From: Piscicola geometra | Taxonomy: Eukaryota; Annelida; Clitellata; Hirudinida; Piscicolidae | Length of the DNA: 64,000 nucleotides | NCBI GenBank assembly: GCA_943735955.1 | Contig: OX030958.1 | Coordinates: 7,450,626 to 7,514,625 of the forward strand | Reading direction: 5' to 3' | Shown: positions 39,001-51,900 of the stretch, one piece after another | How positions within the stretch are numbered: position 1 is the first letter of the stretch | Layout of the letters: each line of letters begins with the position of its first letter | Notes under the pieces: generated by a model | Seen by the model: only the letters and a program-made list of their open reading frames with translations | Databases searched by the model: none | What the model was told of the DNA's origin: nothing | Program-made: the position numbers and the translations under genes

Positions 39001-42000
39001 ACTTTTCAACTTATGAACTTAAAAATCCTTTAAAAAACATTTGGTACGAAGCTTCACCGGGTCGATAGAGCTTCGAGCAGGTTTGGCAGCATTTTGACCG
39101 AGCAAGACTTTGGTAGCAGAAGCGACTAGCGACTGTTGCTACTTCTGCACAAGTAGTGTCACCGAAATATTCCGTAATCTTCCATTTGTAATCTCCATGC
39201 ACACATTGGTCTGTGGTGGATGGTTGCATTGATAAATGTTGGAAAAGAAATATATTCAAAAGTTATAATTTTGTGCAAACATATCTTCGTGTACGTAATA
39301 AAAAACACCCTAAAGAAATGACAACTTTGCATTTAAACAAAGTTTTAATATTCTGCCTGCCACTTCAACACATCCTTCAATATAAACTAACCTCCCTTCC
39401 TCCTCACCATCATCAGCGCTGGGCGCTCTTTGATCTCTGACGCAAGAGTGGCCAAGACACCACTTCTTGTCGCCACACGGAGTCCCATCGGCTGCAGTCT
39501 GCCGGCCGTGCCTGCCGCAGTCTTTCTTCAACGGACGGTAGCATTCGAGAGCTATGCAAACATCCAGTTTGTCTTGCTTCAGAATTGAAAATGACGTTTA
39601 GTTAGTATAAGAAACAAATTAAATTCCAAGATATTTAAATAATTTATTTATAAATTTAATTTATTTATTTATAAATTTAATTTATTTATTTATAAATTTA
39701 ATTTATTTATTTATAAATTTAATTTATTTATTTATAAATTTAATTTATTTATTTATACATTTAATTTATTTATTTATAAATTTATTTAATTTATTTATAA
39801 ATTTAATTAATTTATGTATAAATTTAATTAATTTACTTATAAATTTAATTAATTTATTTTTAAATTAAATTAATTTATTTTCAAATTAAATTAATTTATT
39901 TTTAAATTTAATTGATTTATTTATAAATTTAATTAATTTATTTATAAATTTAATTAATTTATTTATAAATTTAATTAATTTATTTATAAATTTAATTAAT
40001 TTATTTATAAATTTAATTAATTTATTTATAAATTTAATTAATTTGTTTATAAATTAGATTAATTTATTTATAAATTAGATTAATTTATTTATAAATTAAA
40101 TTAATTTATTTATAAATTAAATTAATTTATTTATAAATTAAATTAATTTATTTATAAATTAAATTAATTTATTTATAAATTAAATTAATTTATTTATAAA
40201 TTAAATTAATTTATTTATAAATTAAATTAATTTATTTATAAATTAAATTAATTCATTTATAAATTAAATTAATTCATTTATAAATTAAATTAATTTATTT
40301 ATAAATTAAATTAATTTATTTATAAATTAAATTAATTTATTTATAAATTTAATTGAGTTATTTTTAAATTTAATTAATTTATTTATAAATTTAATTGATT
40401 TATTTATAAATTTAATTTATTTATTTATAAATTTAATTTATTTATTTATAAATCTAATTAATTTATTTATAAGTTTAATTTTCTAATTTATAAATTTAAT
40501 TTATTTGTTCATACATTTAATTTATTTATTTATAAATTTAATGTTACAAATAAATAAATGCTTCAAAAAGCATAAAGTTAAACTAGAGATGTAATACGAT
40601 CACGTAAGATTTGTAAAGCTTTTAGTAAAAGCGATTAATAATTTGGAACTTATTCCTTTAACGTTCCAAGTCACCCACTCCACAAAAGAAGGATTCAGTC
40701 TCATACAACTGTTTGCACTGGTCGTCGAGTGAGAATTGTTGGCCAAAGAGAAGATCGCCATGGTGCAGGTCTTGTGGCGCTGTTGGCTCGTTCAAAAGAC
40801 AGTTCTTATCCCTTCTTGTGTATGAGAAAACAGGGTTGAAATAAAGAGGTATTTTTATGAGATTATCTTGAAAATAAAAAAAAGCAAGCATTTATGGGTT
40901 TTTTCTAAAAATAAAAAACATATAGAAGTACCCATTGATGCTGTCGAGCGTCATCTTGAAGTAGGCGATTGAGCAGGGCGAGAAGAAACGGAGGTTCGAA
41001 GGATTTACCGCGTCCAAAAGCAACTTTGACATGATGTTGTTATCATTTCCCCGACAGTCATCACCATCGCCATCATGTCTGGCGCCCAAACTGAAAGAAA
41101 CAAAATGTAGAAGATTGTTTTAACATTTATGGCTAAAAACTCGTAAAAAAACAATTAATTGAAACTACTTTTGTAATAAATTACTTACACATGACCAAGC
41201 TCGTGGGTAATGGTGAAAATGAGTTCAGGCTGAGCTGAATGGGCAATTATGGCTAGAGAATCGTCTGTACAAATGGCTTCAAACTTTGCTACTCCTGATG
41301 CTTCGTTCATATCTAAGCTGAGAATCACAGATTTGGGTAAGATTAATCGATACATTTGCAAGGAGAGAGTGTTGACAGTAGTGATTAGTTAGAACTTTTA
41401 ATTATTTCAAAATGAGTTTCAATAATTTTCTATAACTTCACTCGAAATGAACTTTACAAATATCCATTAGCTCAATAAAGTTAAAAAAGTAAAATATAGT
41501 TTAAAAAATTAAAAACCTACTTTCCCATAAATATAACAACATCAAAATGGTCGTTCGCTTTTGAAGCTTTGTAATATCCTTGTGACAATTTCATGGCATC
41601 TTTGTAATTAATCTTAAATGGCGCTGACGTCACTTGTGTACTGTCTCCATCCGCGAAAATCGACTGGTTCTTAGTTCATTGGGGAAAAACTTGTTAGATT
41701 TTTTATAATTCATATAGAAAAACTTTCAAGTTTTATATGTTTTATGTTTTACATATATATATATATATATATATAAATTAGAGCAATTACAGTTGATTAT
41801 CTTCTAAAATTTCATTAATTTGTTATAACCAAAAAATAGGCAATACAAGAATTATAAAGTAAATACTCACTTTATCGAAATACATCTATAAATTTAATGT
41901 ACAAACATAAAAAAAAAATTTTTTGATACGGAAATTTAATGCCAAGCTTTACATTAAGTTTCATTCTTTGTTAGTTTAAACAAGAACCGTTTCAATGTAG

Positions 42001-45000
42001 AACTTTGAAAGATGCAGTGAGATGGAGAAGTCGGGTCGCTTGATTCTTCGAAAGTTTTCGTCTACCTGAAAAACCGTGTGACGACTTAAAAAATAAATAA
42101 AATAGATTTAATTATATTTATCAAATTATTTTATTTTATTTTTCCATGCATATATTGGTTAGTATTTAAAAAGAATTAATAGTATACTTCGAATATATTT
42201 TTATTTCTGAAATGTTCCAGTAATACGTAGTATAATTATATGAAAAATTTAAAATTTCTATCAGTATCTTGAATTTTAATTCTATTTTAGTTTAGTCATG
42301 ATTATTCAATTGACTGAACATCATCCGATCAGAATTGGCACTGACTTTCTTGATTGTGTACGAGTAGAAGTCCTTGATGAAGGCGAGAGCAGCCTGAACA
42401 CTGCCATTGTGGTACTCCAGCCATCTGTGCGGTTGTTGTTGTTGTTATTGCTTTTAGTTCTTTGTTCCTAATCCGCATGACCGAACCATTCCGGTCTCAT
42501 GCGGAGAAGGTAGGTGAACACCTCCCCCCCTCTCTCTCTCAGAGCCTCATCGCATTGATCAGTGTGGATGAGCTCCTGAAGCACCTCTTTTGCAGACTTT
42601 TTGTTGGCTTCACCTGTGAGTTCACTGAACAGCTGAAGTGCAAGTGTCTCTTCCCATGGTTTAGGTCTGATGCGAGTGAAAGGTTCTCGAATGACCTCAT
42701 TGCCTGTGATCTGGGCCAATGCACTTCTGGAGTCCTCTCGCCAGCCTTTGTTTCGCCTGAAGCGATTCGGAACATGCTTGTCAGCTGTCACACGTAGTGG
42801 GTGGTGTTCATCCAGCCTCAGCGTTCTCTCCTAGGCTTTCAGAGTCCGCATACAACCCTTAATCCTTACCGGAACAATGTTTGCTTCACACCACACTCTC
42901 TTCATCGGGGCATATCCTGGTTAGCCAAGCGATGATTTTTGCCGCTCTCTTCTGTTCCCTTTCCAGAAGATCAAAGTTGGAAGCACTTATCCAGGGCATC
43001 CAGCTGGCGGCAGAATACCAGAGTACTGACTCTACCGTGGCGTTGTAAACCTTCTTCAGTGTCGCAAATTCACATCCCCAGTCCTTACCAGTGAGTGCTG
43101 CGATCACCTTAGTCCTTTCACGCATGGATGCTGCCACCATTTGGACGTGCTTACCAAAATTGAGACCATTGTCGATTGTCACACCAAGATACCTCTGTGG
43201 CTGCTGAAACTTTCTAGTCCTGTTGTTGTTGTTGTCATCGTTGTGGTGGTGGCGCATTGTGGTTGTTGTTGTCGTTGTTTTCGTCATGGTGATTGATTTG
43301 AGGCTTGTTGCTACTGAAACATTTATTTCTGAGTAATTGTGCCATAGCAAGTTAAGAGAGATGTTGCCAAACAATTAAACCTCATGTGCTCCGAAACATC
43401 GTGTAGCTTTAAGAAAAAACGCTTTTATTTCATTAATTTCATTTATATTTTATCAGAACCACTCCACTTCAACACCAATGACTTGAATACTCTTGCAAGA
43501 AAATAGCAAGGTTGTCTACTTGAATATCATTTTAATTTAAACATTTAAAAAAGCAAGAAAATAGTAAGGGTGCCACTGACTTGAAGTAGAGAGTGTAGTC
43601 GATGTGCAGTAATACCTCAACAGTCAAGTTTTGGTGGTCAGGGGCAAGTTCCACGTTTGAAGAATAAGAGCTACCGGCTTAAAAATAATTATCTTTTAAA
43701 CATTTAAAAAGGCATTTTAATAATTAAATTGTTAAAATGGAAAAAAGAATTGAGCTATTGAAAAATATTCATAGCAAACGTTATTTAACGGGTTCTAAAT
43801 TATACTGGTTCTAGGTAAACCAATCGTTAATCGATGTACGCTTAAGCGTCTTATATGTGAAGTCTTTTACTTTTACAATAAAGAGATGAGACCTACATTT
43901 GTTGTGATCAATCGAAAACTAGAAAAATACGGAAGTATTTCAAACCAATTTGCATTAAGGATTCGGAAGTGACGGTGTAGGAAACATTATTCAAAATTAA
44001 TTCATCTTTTCTCACATTTGGTCTCAAATTCATGTTTTCAGAAGTGGGGAACATATGATGGTACACTTTCTTTACATAATAGTATCCTTTCTGTTGAGAT
44101 GTTTTTCCATACAATCAATGTTATCTCTAATGATGTATAGCTATTTGTAAACTTATTAAAAAATTTTACTCAAAATCAAAAGTAAAAATTATTTCGAAAT
44201 TCTGAAAAAATGATAAGTAATTATTTATTTATTTGTTGCTTTGCATGAATTTCATTAACTAAACGCAAGTTGAGAGGCCACTCACATACTCAAATCCTCC
44301 ACCCTTTCTCTTCCTGATCACGAAGTTGCCATAGCCATAATCGCGAGAATAGTTTCCGTAATTGCCTCTGAGGTCTTGCGAAACTAAACTGAGCGCTATA
44401 TCAGAGGTGGCGTAGTGGAGGGGTATGTGGAGGGAGAGGGAGACGGGCAGGCCATCTTGGTTGAGAACCATCTCATTTTCAATGATCTCTTCGAAAGAGT
44501 AAAAATAAAGGAATAATAAATATTTTTTTACATATTTGTAACAGTTTTAATACCGTCAACCGATTTTATAAGTTTTTTCACTGAAATGTGTGAAAATAGC
44601 AATAACTGTCATGTAAAACATATGTTATTAGTTTTAATAATTTTGGAATTAATTTTCTTGATGAGAAATGCGGCAGCGGGTTTACAAAAACAAGTTCACA
44701 ACGTCAATGAACTGAAAAAGCGACTGCTGATGGTCTGAAGGGGTTTGAGCAACGCGTCATCAAGGATGCATTGACGAAGGGCGCAAACTTCTGCGTGCCT
44801 GGGTTCAAGCAAGACACTTGGAGTAATTTTTTCAGCAGTTACTTGTTGTTTCTTTAATAGTTTCATTTCATTTATTGAATTCAGAAAAGTTAAAAATATG
44901 TATTTTAAATCACAGTTATCCCTATTTTACACTTGTTTTTAGTTTCAAAAAAGTTTTAAAACAAGGACAGAGAAAATAATGTTTATAAAACATTGTCTTG

Positions 45001-45266
45001 CATCCATTTGTGAAATTTTTCAAAAATAGTTTGACCATTGCCGAAGTTATAAACAAATACACAGTGGCATGTTTTAATATCGACTACAGTGTATATTATG
45101 ACATTTTATCTGATCAATTAATTGAAATAACTATTTTAATGGTTCGAAATCAATTTTTTTAATAAAGCAAGATTACTAGGCTCCCCCTAAAACCTCTAGT
45201 ACCTTTCTGGGCTTGAGAACAACGCAAAAGAAAGAACACGGACACAAACAACCCTGTTAAAAACAT
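36071..45266 (-). CDS. Secreted reprolysin-like (M12B) metalloprotease, complete, 15 exons, 649 aa
   Basis: Zinc endopeptidase of the M12B/ADAMTS-like class, secreted. Exons (minus): 45,203-45,266, 44,286-44,488, 43,946-44,090, 43,581-43,677, 42,346-42,424, 41,988-42,065, 41,521-41,669, 41,189-41,317, 40,932-41,090, 40,663-40,814, 39,408-39,572, 39,058-39,210, 38,822-38,956, 36,473-36,592 and 36,071-36,192; all phases agree and sum to 650 codons. Signal peptide 1-20; propeptide with a basic RKRK site near 79-82; catalytic domain from about 150, with HELGHVLGARHD at about 310-321 and the Met-turn IMS; ADAMTS-like Cys-rich region 368-473; then four CCxxC modules, three on symmetrical phase-1 exons. 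Similar to tick, spider and other invertebrate secreted metalloproteases. Its 3' half matches copy A and its 5' half matches the next unit, so the gene looks chimeric around exon 9. Confidence 0.9.
36975..38368 (+). mobile_element. 5'-truncated LINE fragment, copy B
   Basis: Same element and same TATACAT direct repeats (36,968-36,974 and 38,362-38,368) as in copy A. Here the G-run near 37,315 is one base longer in effect, so the reverse-transcriptase part stays open to 37,532. Later stops are shared with copy A, so it was already dead before the copies separated. Confidence 0.9.
39648..40550. repeat. AT-rich minisatellite in metalloprotease intron 10, copy B
   Basis: About 900 bp of the TTTATAAATTTAATT-type array, longer than in copy A because of extra TTTATAAATTAAATTAA units in the middle. 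Confidence 0.93.
42432..43374 (-). mobile_element. LINE fragment (reverse transcriptase C-terminal region), unit 1, intron 4
   Basis: The minus strand encodes the post-catalytic part of a jockey/ingi-type non-LTR reverse transcriptase: RYLGVTIDNGLNFGKHV, a WGCEFATLKKVYNATVES segment, then ERGGEVFTYLLRMRPEWFGHAD at the end. A (CAA/AAC)n tail at 42,432-42,450 marks its 3' end. In this unit a frameshift near 42,895 splits the frame. The outer (5') limit is uncertain. The tail lies 8-10 bp from the splice acceptor of metalloprotease exon 5. Confidence 0.8.
44688..44818 (+). mobile_element. Tc1/mariner-type transposase C-terminal remnant, unit 1
   Basis: About 130 bp in metalloprotease intron 1 translate to a degraded transposase tail (QVHNVNELKKRLLMV, a stop where Trp is expected, then in a shifted frame FEQRVIKDALTKGANF). 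The NxxELKxRL...W pattern is typical of the end of DDE transposases of this group. An identical copy lies at 55,396-55,526. Confidence 0.5.
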
Positions 45267-45713
45267 CGTTGTTATCTGCCGAAAATTACGGTTTCTAATG
45301 ATATTTTCAAATCCAAAACTTTTAAATATCCCTTGAAAGAACAGTAGTGCTTTGTTCAACTGTAATAAAGAAATATAAAGTTATAAGTTTCTTTTATGAT
45401 ATTAATCAATAATGTTATCAAAATTTATTACGAGTCACGTAATGAAAATGGAATGATTTGTGAGAAAAGTTTTGATTGTTGGGAATTCAAAAAAAGAATA
45501 GCATAAAAAATCGCAGATTATTCTGGAACAAATGCAGCTCATTCAGGCTACCTAGCATGAAAGACTTTGGCAATGGGAGAGTTATCTGTAGAAGAGTAGT
45601 TTCATCCATAAAGAATAATTATTATTTTGTTAAAAATTAAATTTAAGATTTAAATATACAAGTTTTTGGACAACAGTGATAAATACAGTTTATTTCAAAT
45701 ACTTACTTTTTCA

Positions 45714-47851
45714 TCAGTCCTTCCATATAACAGCATCTTCTGTACGATCCACTCTCCAAGAATCTTCTCCTCTGGCATGAACCGCCTCTCGTTTCTCGAG
45801 AAAGCTACTGTCATCCTTGCCGGGTGTCTGCTTGCCATAGCCCTTTTTGCCGTCAGTTGTCTGATTTTGATGATTTTTTTTCTTTAAATTCTTTTGCATA
45901 AAAAGAAGATAAACCAGGAAATTCGAAAAGTTTATGATTGAAAAAAAATGTATATATATAATTCGAAAGTCAAAAAAATTGTGGATATGTTTTTTTATAT
46001 TGGCTTGGCTGAGCAGAAGAAAAATGGAAAAAAGACTTATCAGGCTCGTTTTTTACCTTTGATGATAAAAAACTAGAATATATAATGTAAAAAGATAACT
46101 GAATAAAGAAATCTAGTTTGAGATACAACTTTATTTGCTTAGTGATGAATTGCATCCGCTTGCATTGTTTTTCCACTGTTCTGCACACTGTGCAAAACTT
46201 GTTGCCCAGCACACAGCTGCCGCAAATCCCTTTGTGATCAATTCACTTCAGTTTGTCCAAGAGTTAGGTGCCTTGTTCAGGGAAGGTCAAGAAGCAGTTT
46301 AGGGATGCTTTAGTGTCTCTTATAATTGACTTTCCTGATGAGCCACTGAATAAAAAGTATAGTATAAAACTTCTTTGTCCTACAAGATGGCTAACCAGAG
46401 TATCTGCAGTGTCTTTTGTGCTTGAACATTATGAAGTGGTACTTGGTAGCTAAGAATCATTTGTTTCCATTAGTGCTGCTGATAAAACAGCTGTAAAGGC
46501 TCGAGTCTTTTTTCATCAAGGCACTACTGCACTGGCCCTCAAGGTAGTTGTTTTGGTGTTCTCACTTCTGGAACAGTTAAACAAGTCGTTGCAATCAGCA
46601 AGTGCCAAGCTCAGTGGAATGGTTGCAGCAACTGATTGTGTTGTGCAAGAGCTGCGTCGCCTACGATCAGATGAACAGTTTAACGCCATTTTCAGAGTAG
46701 TCAGCAGTATGTTTTAGGCATATGATCTTGAGCCGATTGCTGTACCTCGGGTGCGAAAGCCGCCACAAAAGTATTACGCGCTGGGCCCAGCTTATGTAGC
46801 AACAACACCAGAGGAACATTATCGAGCAGCATATTACGCTGTCATAGACATTGCAATCATGCAACTCACAAAAAGGTTCAATCGAGATTCTTCTGGTTTG
46901 CGTTCATACTTGCAGCTGGAGACAATGTTGCTGAGTGGTGAAGTGAACTAGGGTATTTGCAAGCAGTACCGTGAGTTAAATGAAACTTGTCTTTGTTCAG
47001 AGTTAGCTATGTTCAAAGACCAGAATGAATACAGAACTTTAGCACAATCGCAAAAAATAATGCAAGCTATGATCACGGAAGCCAGACATCTGTTTCCTTA
47101 GATTGAAAGATTGATCAGGTTGATGCTTGTGTCTCCACAGCGTCATGTCCTGCAGAAGGATCTTTTAGTGCTTTGAGGCGTCTTAAGACTTGGTTGCGTG
47201 CACCTATGACACAGCCTCGCTTAAATTCACTGGCCGTTTGTCATGCACATCAGGATATACTTGGCAGTCTGAATTTAAAAAGGTTAGCAGAAGAATTTGC
47301 TATTCGGTCAGACATTCAAAGGGGTCTTTTTGGAAATTGAAGTGAACGAGATGTGGGGAAAGGGCAGGAGGACAGGCAGAGATGGTATTTTATGTTATCT
47401 AAATATACACTGTAAGGCCAAAAAAAAATTACCATTGTATATTTGTTTATAATTTTGGCAAACTTTAATCTAATTGTAATTTTTAAACTTTTGACTCAGA
47501 AATTAATAGAAAACAAGATGTTATAAAATCTATTTGATGGGTTGATGGCTAGTTGTAATTGAAGTTATTCAAATCGCTCATAGTGACTAATAAAAAAGTA
47601 TTGAGTATCAAACTTTTTTTCTAATGTTTGGTGATACAAATATTAATAGTTGATACAAAATTAATTTGCACTACAGCAAACAATACTAAATAGTATCGCT
47701 GGTACTGTATTGGTCGATACCGGTTCTTTGATTCCAGCCCTGGGAAGGACCCCCCCCCCCCCAAAATTTTCCCACAGATTGCCGCCCCTGAGTCTTGGAA
47801 AAGAGGCTTGACTGAGCAGAAGAAAGTGAAAAAAACACCTATCAGTCTCAT
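45714..47851 (-). pseudogene. Broken small secreted peptide gene, unit 1
   Basis: The mature exon (45,714-45,860) is open and close to copies A/B (TTDGKKGYGKQTPGKDD). The signal exon at 47,793-47,851 starts MRLIGVFFTF but has lost one base within the hydrophobic core, shifting the frame. A second, diverged copy of the signal-exon region without its ATG lies at 46,000-46,152. A decayed hAT transposon separates the pieces. The TATA box and leader near 48,095-48,105 are still conserved. Confidence 0.65.
46153..47742 (+). mobile_element. Decayed hAT transposon (ZMYM1-like transposase), unit 1
   Basis: Pieces of one transposase in shifted frames: a HCSAHCAKLVAQHTAAANPF motif, then LLCPTRWLTRVSAV, RKPPQKYYALGPAYV and the C-terminal dimerisation motif GSFSALRRLKTWLRAPMTQP near 47,155-47,220. 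At least five stops or frameshifts. The right end, read inward, begins CAGGGCTGGAATCAAAGAAC at 47,742, a typical hAT terminal repeat; the left end is missing. The same stops occur in the copy 10.7 kb further on. Confidence 0.82.
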
Positions 47852-47969
47852 TTTTTCACTTTTGATGATAAAAAACTAGAATATATTATGTAAAAAGATA
47901 ACTGAATAAAGAAATCTAGTTTAAGATAAAACTTTATTTGCTTAGTGATGAATTGAATGTCTTTTGAAA

Positions 47970-48918
47970 GATAAAATAAAAAATACTTTTTGTTAAATAT
48001 CGATATTATCTTTCTCAACCTGGGAGTCTTGGGAAGGAGGAAAGAGCGCTGCTAACAGGTATCAAGTAATCTATGATACAGATGCACGCAGCCATGCCTT
48101 ATATATTGTGCTTTCCACGCCTTTTGATTATTAAGAATGCATGACTGGTTTGTTTGGATTATTATTGTTTGAAATTGAGTGCAACTTAAAAGTTCAGTTA
48201 TTATAATTTTAATAATTATTTTTACAAAAGTTTTCTGAAAACATGGGTTTCTTTAAGTATTCAGAACCGATCGTGGTTGTAGAAAATAGTGGATCGATTA
48301 AGAATATCAAAATACGCGTGTTATTTCAGGACTAATTTTGAAGGTAAATTTTTCTATTTTCTTGAAATGTATTCTCAGTAAGGGTTTTTATATATCCAAC
48401 ATTTTCAGATTTAAATGTAAAACTTGCATTATTGAATATATTGAATAATTCATGTTTTGTATTAACATTTCTCATATTTTTATAGTATGTTGCGTTTTTG
48501 ACATGAAGATGCTGGTGCAGTTAAAAGCTGTGGAGAGAAAACGGATTGAAAGGCCGAGTAATAATTCAATCTTCAACATATCATAAGTTTCGATTCGATT
48601 TCAAGCAGAAATCGATTTTATGAATAATTCGACTAATTTTTGCATATTTAAGCAGTTAAGCACGTGGAAGGTTGTTTTCAAAAACGGTCTAAAACTAAAA
48701 TAACTGCTACGTTTCGATGTTTCTTTTACTAGAGAACCAAACGAGGTTATCAATGTACTTATTAAATTGAAAGAAATATTTTAAAAAAATAATTGTTTTA
48801 AAGAAGTAACTAATCTTTAGACGAATAACTAGCTATATGATTACATGTCAATAACAGTTGTCAAGTTAACAGTGAATGTTAACAACTCCCATCATATGCC
48901 GAGACGCAAGGAAACTTT
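47970..48918. other. Intergenic region, peptide-gene promoter to metalloprotease stop
   Basis: Holds the conserved TATA box near 48,095-48,105 (minus), then AT-rich sequence homologous to 18,480-19,265 and 35,290-36,070. No other gene was recognised. The equivalent stretch in the last unit is 58,680-59,624. Confidence 0.5.
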
Positions 48919-48920
48919 CC

Positions 48921-51900
48921 CTAGATACTCGGGGTCACTTCAATGTTCAGAGTTTGCAACTGCTGCCCACTGCACTGAGTACAACACTCCTTCGAACAGC
49001 CTTTGCCTGCACAACCATCCACTCTGTCTCCGTACTCACACCCTTGAAGAATTTAAATTAAATCATTCAATTTTTGATTAAAATAATATAAAAACACATT
49101 TAAATTAATTTTTTTCCTATTTAGTTTTTAAAATTTCTATACAAAAATATCCTGGAAAGTTAAAGATACCAAGTTTTTCAAGAAATGCTTGCATGGATTA
49201 AATTGGACGCTTTCAAAGTGAAGCTTAAACACAAAAAGAGCCAAAAAATTTAATATAACTTTTCCTTTTTCAATTTTTTCTCTATGTTTCCACTCATCAC
49301 TTCATCTTCCACCTACCTTTTCTTTCTTTTACGAAGATGGCTCGACAACTGAAACAGCATTGTTTCTTCCTTTCTTGCTCGTAGCATTCTTTTGACCGAA
49401 AATAGGAACATACAAACTCGTTTTCACAGTCAGGTTCTTGGGTAAATGCGTAAGTGAGAAAGATTATTTTAACATGTTGGTAATGAAAAAAAGTATTTTA
49501 TTTGTTTAATTAATGAAACAATGATTAAGCCTTGAAGTCTCAAAAAACCACCCAAAGTATTTTTTAGAGAAATTAATCTTTTTTAAGTGATAGTTGCGAT
49601 GTTAAAACTTATTTATTTATTTAAAAAGTATTATTATTTAATGGTATAAATATTTAAAGTTACAGCTCGTAAATTTCTATTATTTTTTTATAGAATTGAA
49701 GCTTAAGTTCTAAATTAAGAATTAAATTCATTAGAAAAGCTTGAATGCTTTGTAATGTGTCTTTGGAGATCTTGTTCTACCATAAATTCCATGTATAAGG
49801 TTTTTAAAGTAAATTTAAAAGTAAAAGAATTGCGCTTTATACATGGTGTTTTAGGGTAAAATTTAAATACACTGCTTTCAGTGCCTGAAAAAGATGCTTA
49901 AATTAATTATTAAAATAATCGGGATCGACAGAATTTTCTGAAAACTAAACCTTTAAAGGGTTTTCATTTGTTATCAACATTGTTGTTATGACTTTTCTTT
50001 TGATTGTTTTATGAGACTATAAAAAGAAATTGAATAATTTTATGTGAAAATGGAAAATTACTGGCTTTGTATTCAATATAAGTTCCAGCATCTGAAAACA
50101 ATTTTTTAAAATAACTTTAAATATAAAGTTTTCTTTAAATTAGTAGGGAGTTGTTATAATGAGTGAGTAACAAGTTGGCATAATTTTATAAAATTAATCT
50201 GAAATTTATTAAGTTCAAAAAATGAAGCCAAGTCACGTTCACAAAATTTATAGCCCTAAATCACGGATAATGAAAACACCAACCACAATAACTCACCGGT
50301 CTTGTTATACTGCAGCTTGCACGTTAAGCAGCAATCATCATTCATTCCTTGAAGGCGGCAAAAAGGGGGATGCGCTCTCACGTTTATTTCACAGTCGTCT
50401 GTTTTGTCTCCATACTCGCAGTCTTTGAAATCTGTGCAGTCAGATGGTAAAGGATGCTTTGCAACTTTTCAGTAGACTTTTCAACTTATGAACCTGAAAA
50501 TCAATCAAAAAACATGTGGTACGAAGCTTCACCGGGTCGATAGAGCTTCGAGCAGGTTTGGCAGCATTTTGACCGAGCAGGAAGTTGGTAGCAGAAGCGA
50601 CTATCGACTGTTGCTACTTCTGCACAAGTAGTCTCACCGAAATATTCCTTAATCTTCCATTTGTAATCTCCATGCACACATTGGTCTGTGGTGGATGGTT
50701 GCATTGATAAATGTTGGAAAAGAAATATATTCAAAAGTTATAATTTTGTGCAAACCTATCTTCGTGTACGTAATAAAAAACACCCTAAAAAATGACAACT
50801 TTGCATTTAAACAGAGTATTTAATCTCCTGCCTGCCACTTCAACACATTCTTCATTATAAACTAACCTCCCTTCCTCCTCACCATCATCAGCGCTGGGCG
50901 CTCTTTGATCTCTGACGCAAGAGTGGCCAAGACACCACTTCTTGTCGCCACACGGAGTCCCATCGGCTGCAGTCTGCCGGCCGTGCCTGCCGCAGTCTTT
51001 CTTCAACGGACGATAGCATTCGAGAGCTATGCATACATCCAGTTTGTCTTGCTTCAGAATTGAAAATGACGTTTAGTTAGTATAAGAAACAAATTAAATT
51101 TCAAGATATTGAAATAATTTATTTATAAATTTGATTTATTTATTTATAAATTTAATGTTACAAATAAATAAATGCTTCAAAAAGCATAAAGTTAAACTAG
51201 AGATGTAAAACGATCACGTAAGAATTGTAAAGCTTTTAGTAAAAGCGATTAATAATTTGGAACTTATTCCTTTAAAGTTCCAAGTCACCCACTCCACAAA
51301 AGAAGGATTCAGTCCCGTACAACTGTTTGCACTGGTCGTCGAGTGAGAATCGTTGGCCAAAGAGAAGATCGCCATGGTGCAGGTCTTGTGGCGCTGTTGG
51401 CTCGTTCAAAAGACAGTTCTTATCCCTACTTGTGTATGAGAAAACAGGGTTGAAATAAAAAGGTATTTTTATGAGATCATCTTGAAAAAAAAGCAAACAT
51501 TTATGGGTTTTTTCTCGAAATAACAAACGATGTAATAAAGTCAAGTTTTTCAAATTATAAAAAAAGTTATTAACTATTTGAAGATTAGCAGAAAGTTCAA
51601 TTAATTAGTTAAAATACACATAGAAGTACCCATTGATGCTGTCGAGCGTCATCTTGAAGTAGGCGATTGAGCAGGGCGAGAAGAAACGGAGGTTCGAAGG
51701 ATTTACCGCATCCAAAAGCAACTTTGACATGATGTTGTTATCATTTCCCCGACAGTCATCACCATCGCCATCATGTCTGGAGCCCAAACTGAAAGAAACA
51801 AAATGTAGAAGATTGTTTTAACATTTATGGCTAAAAACTCGTAAAAAAAACAATTAATTGAAACTACTTTTGTAATAAATTACTTACACATGACCAAGCT

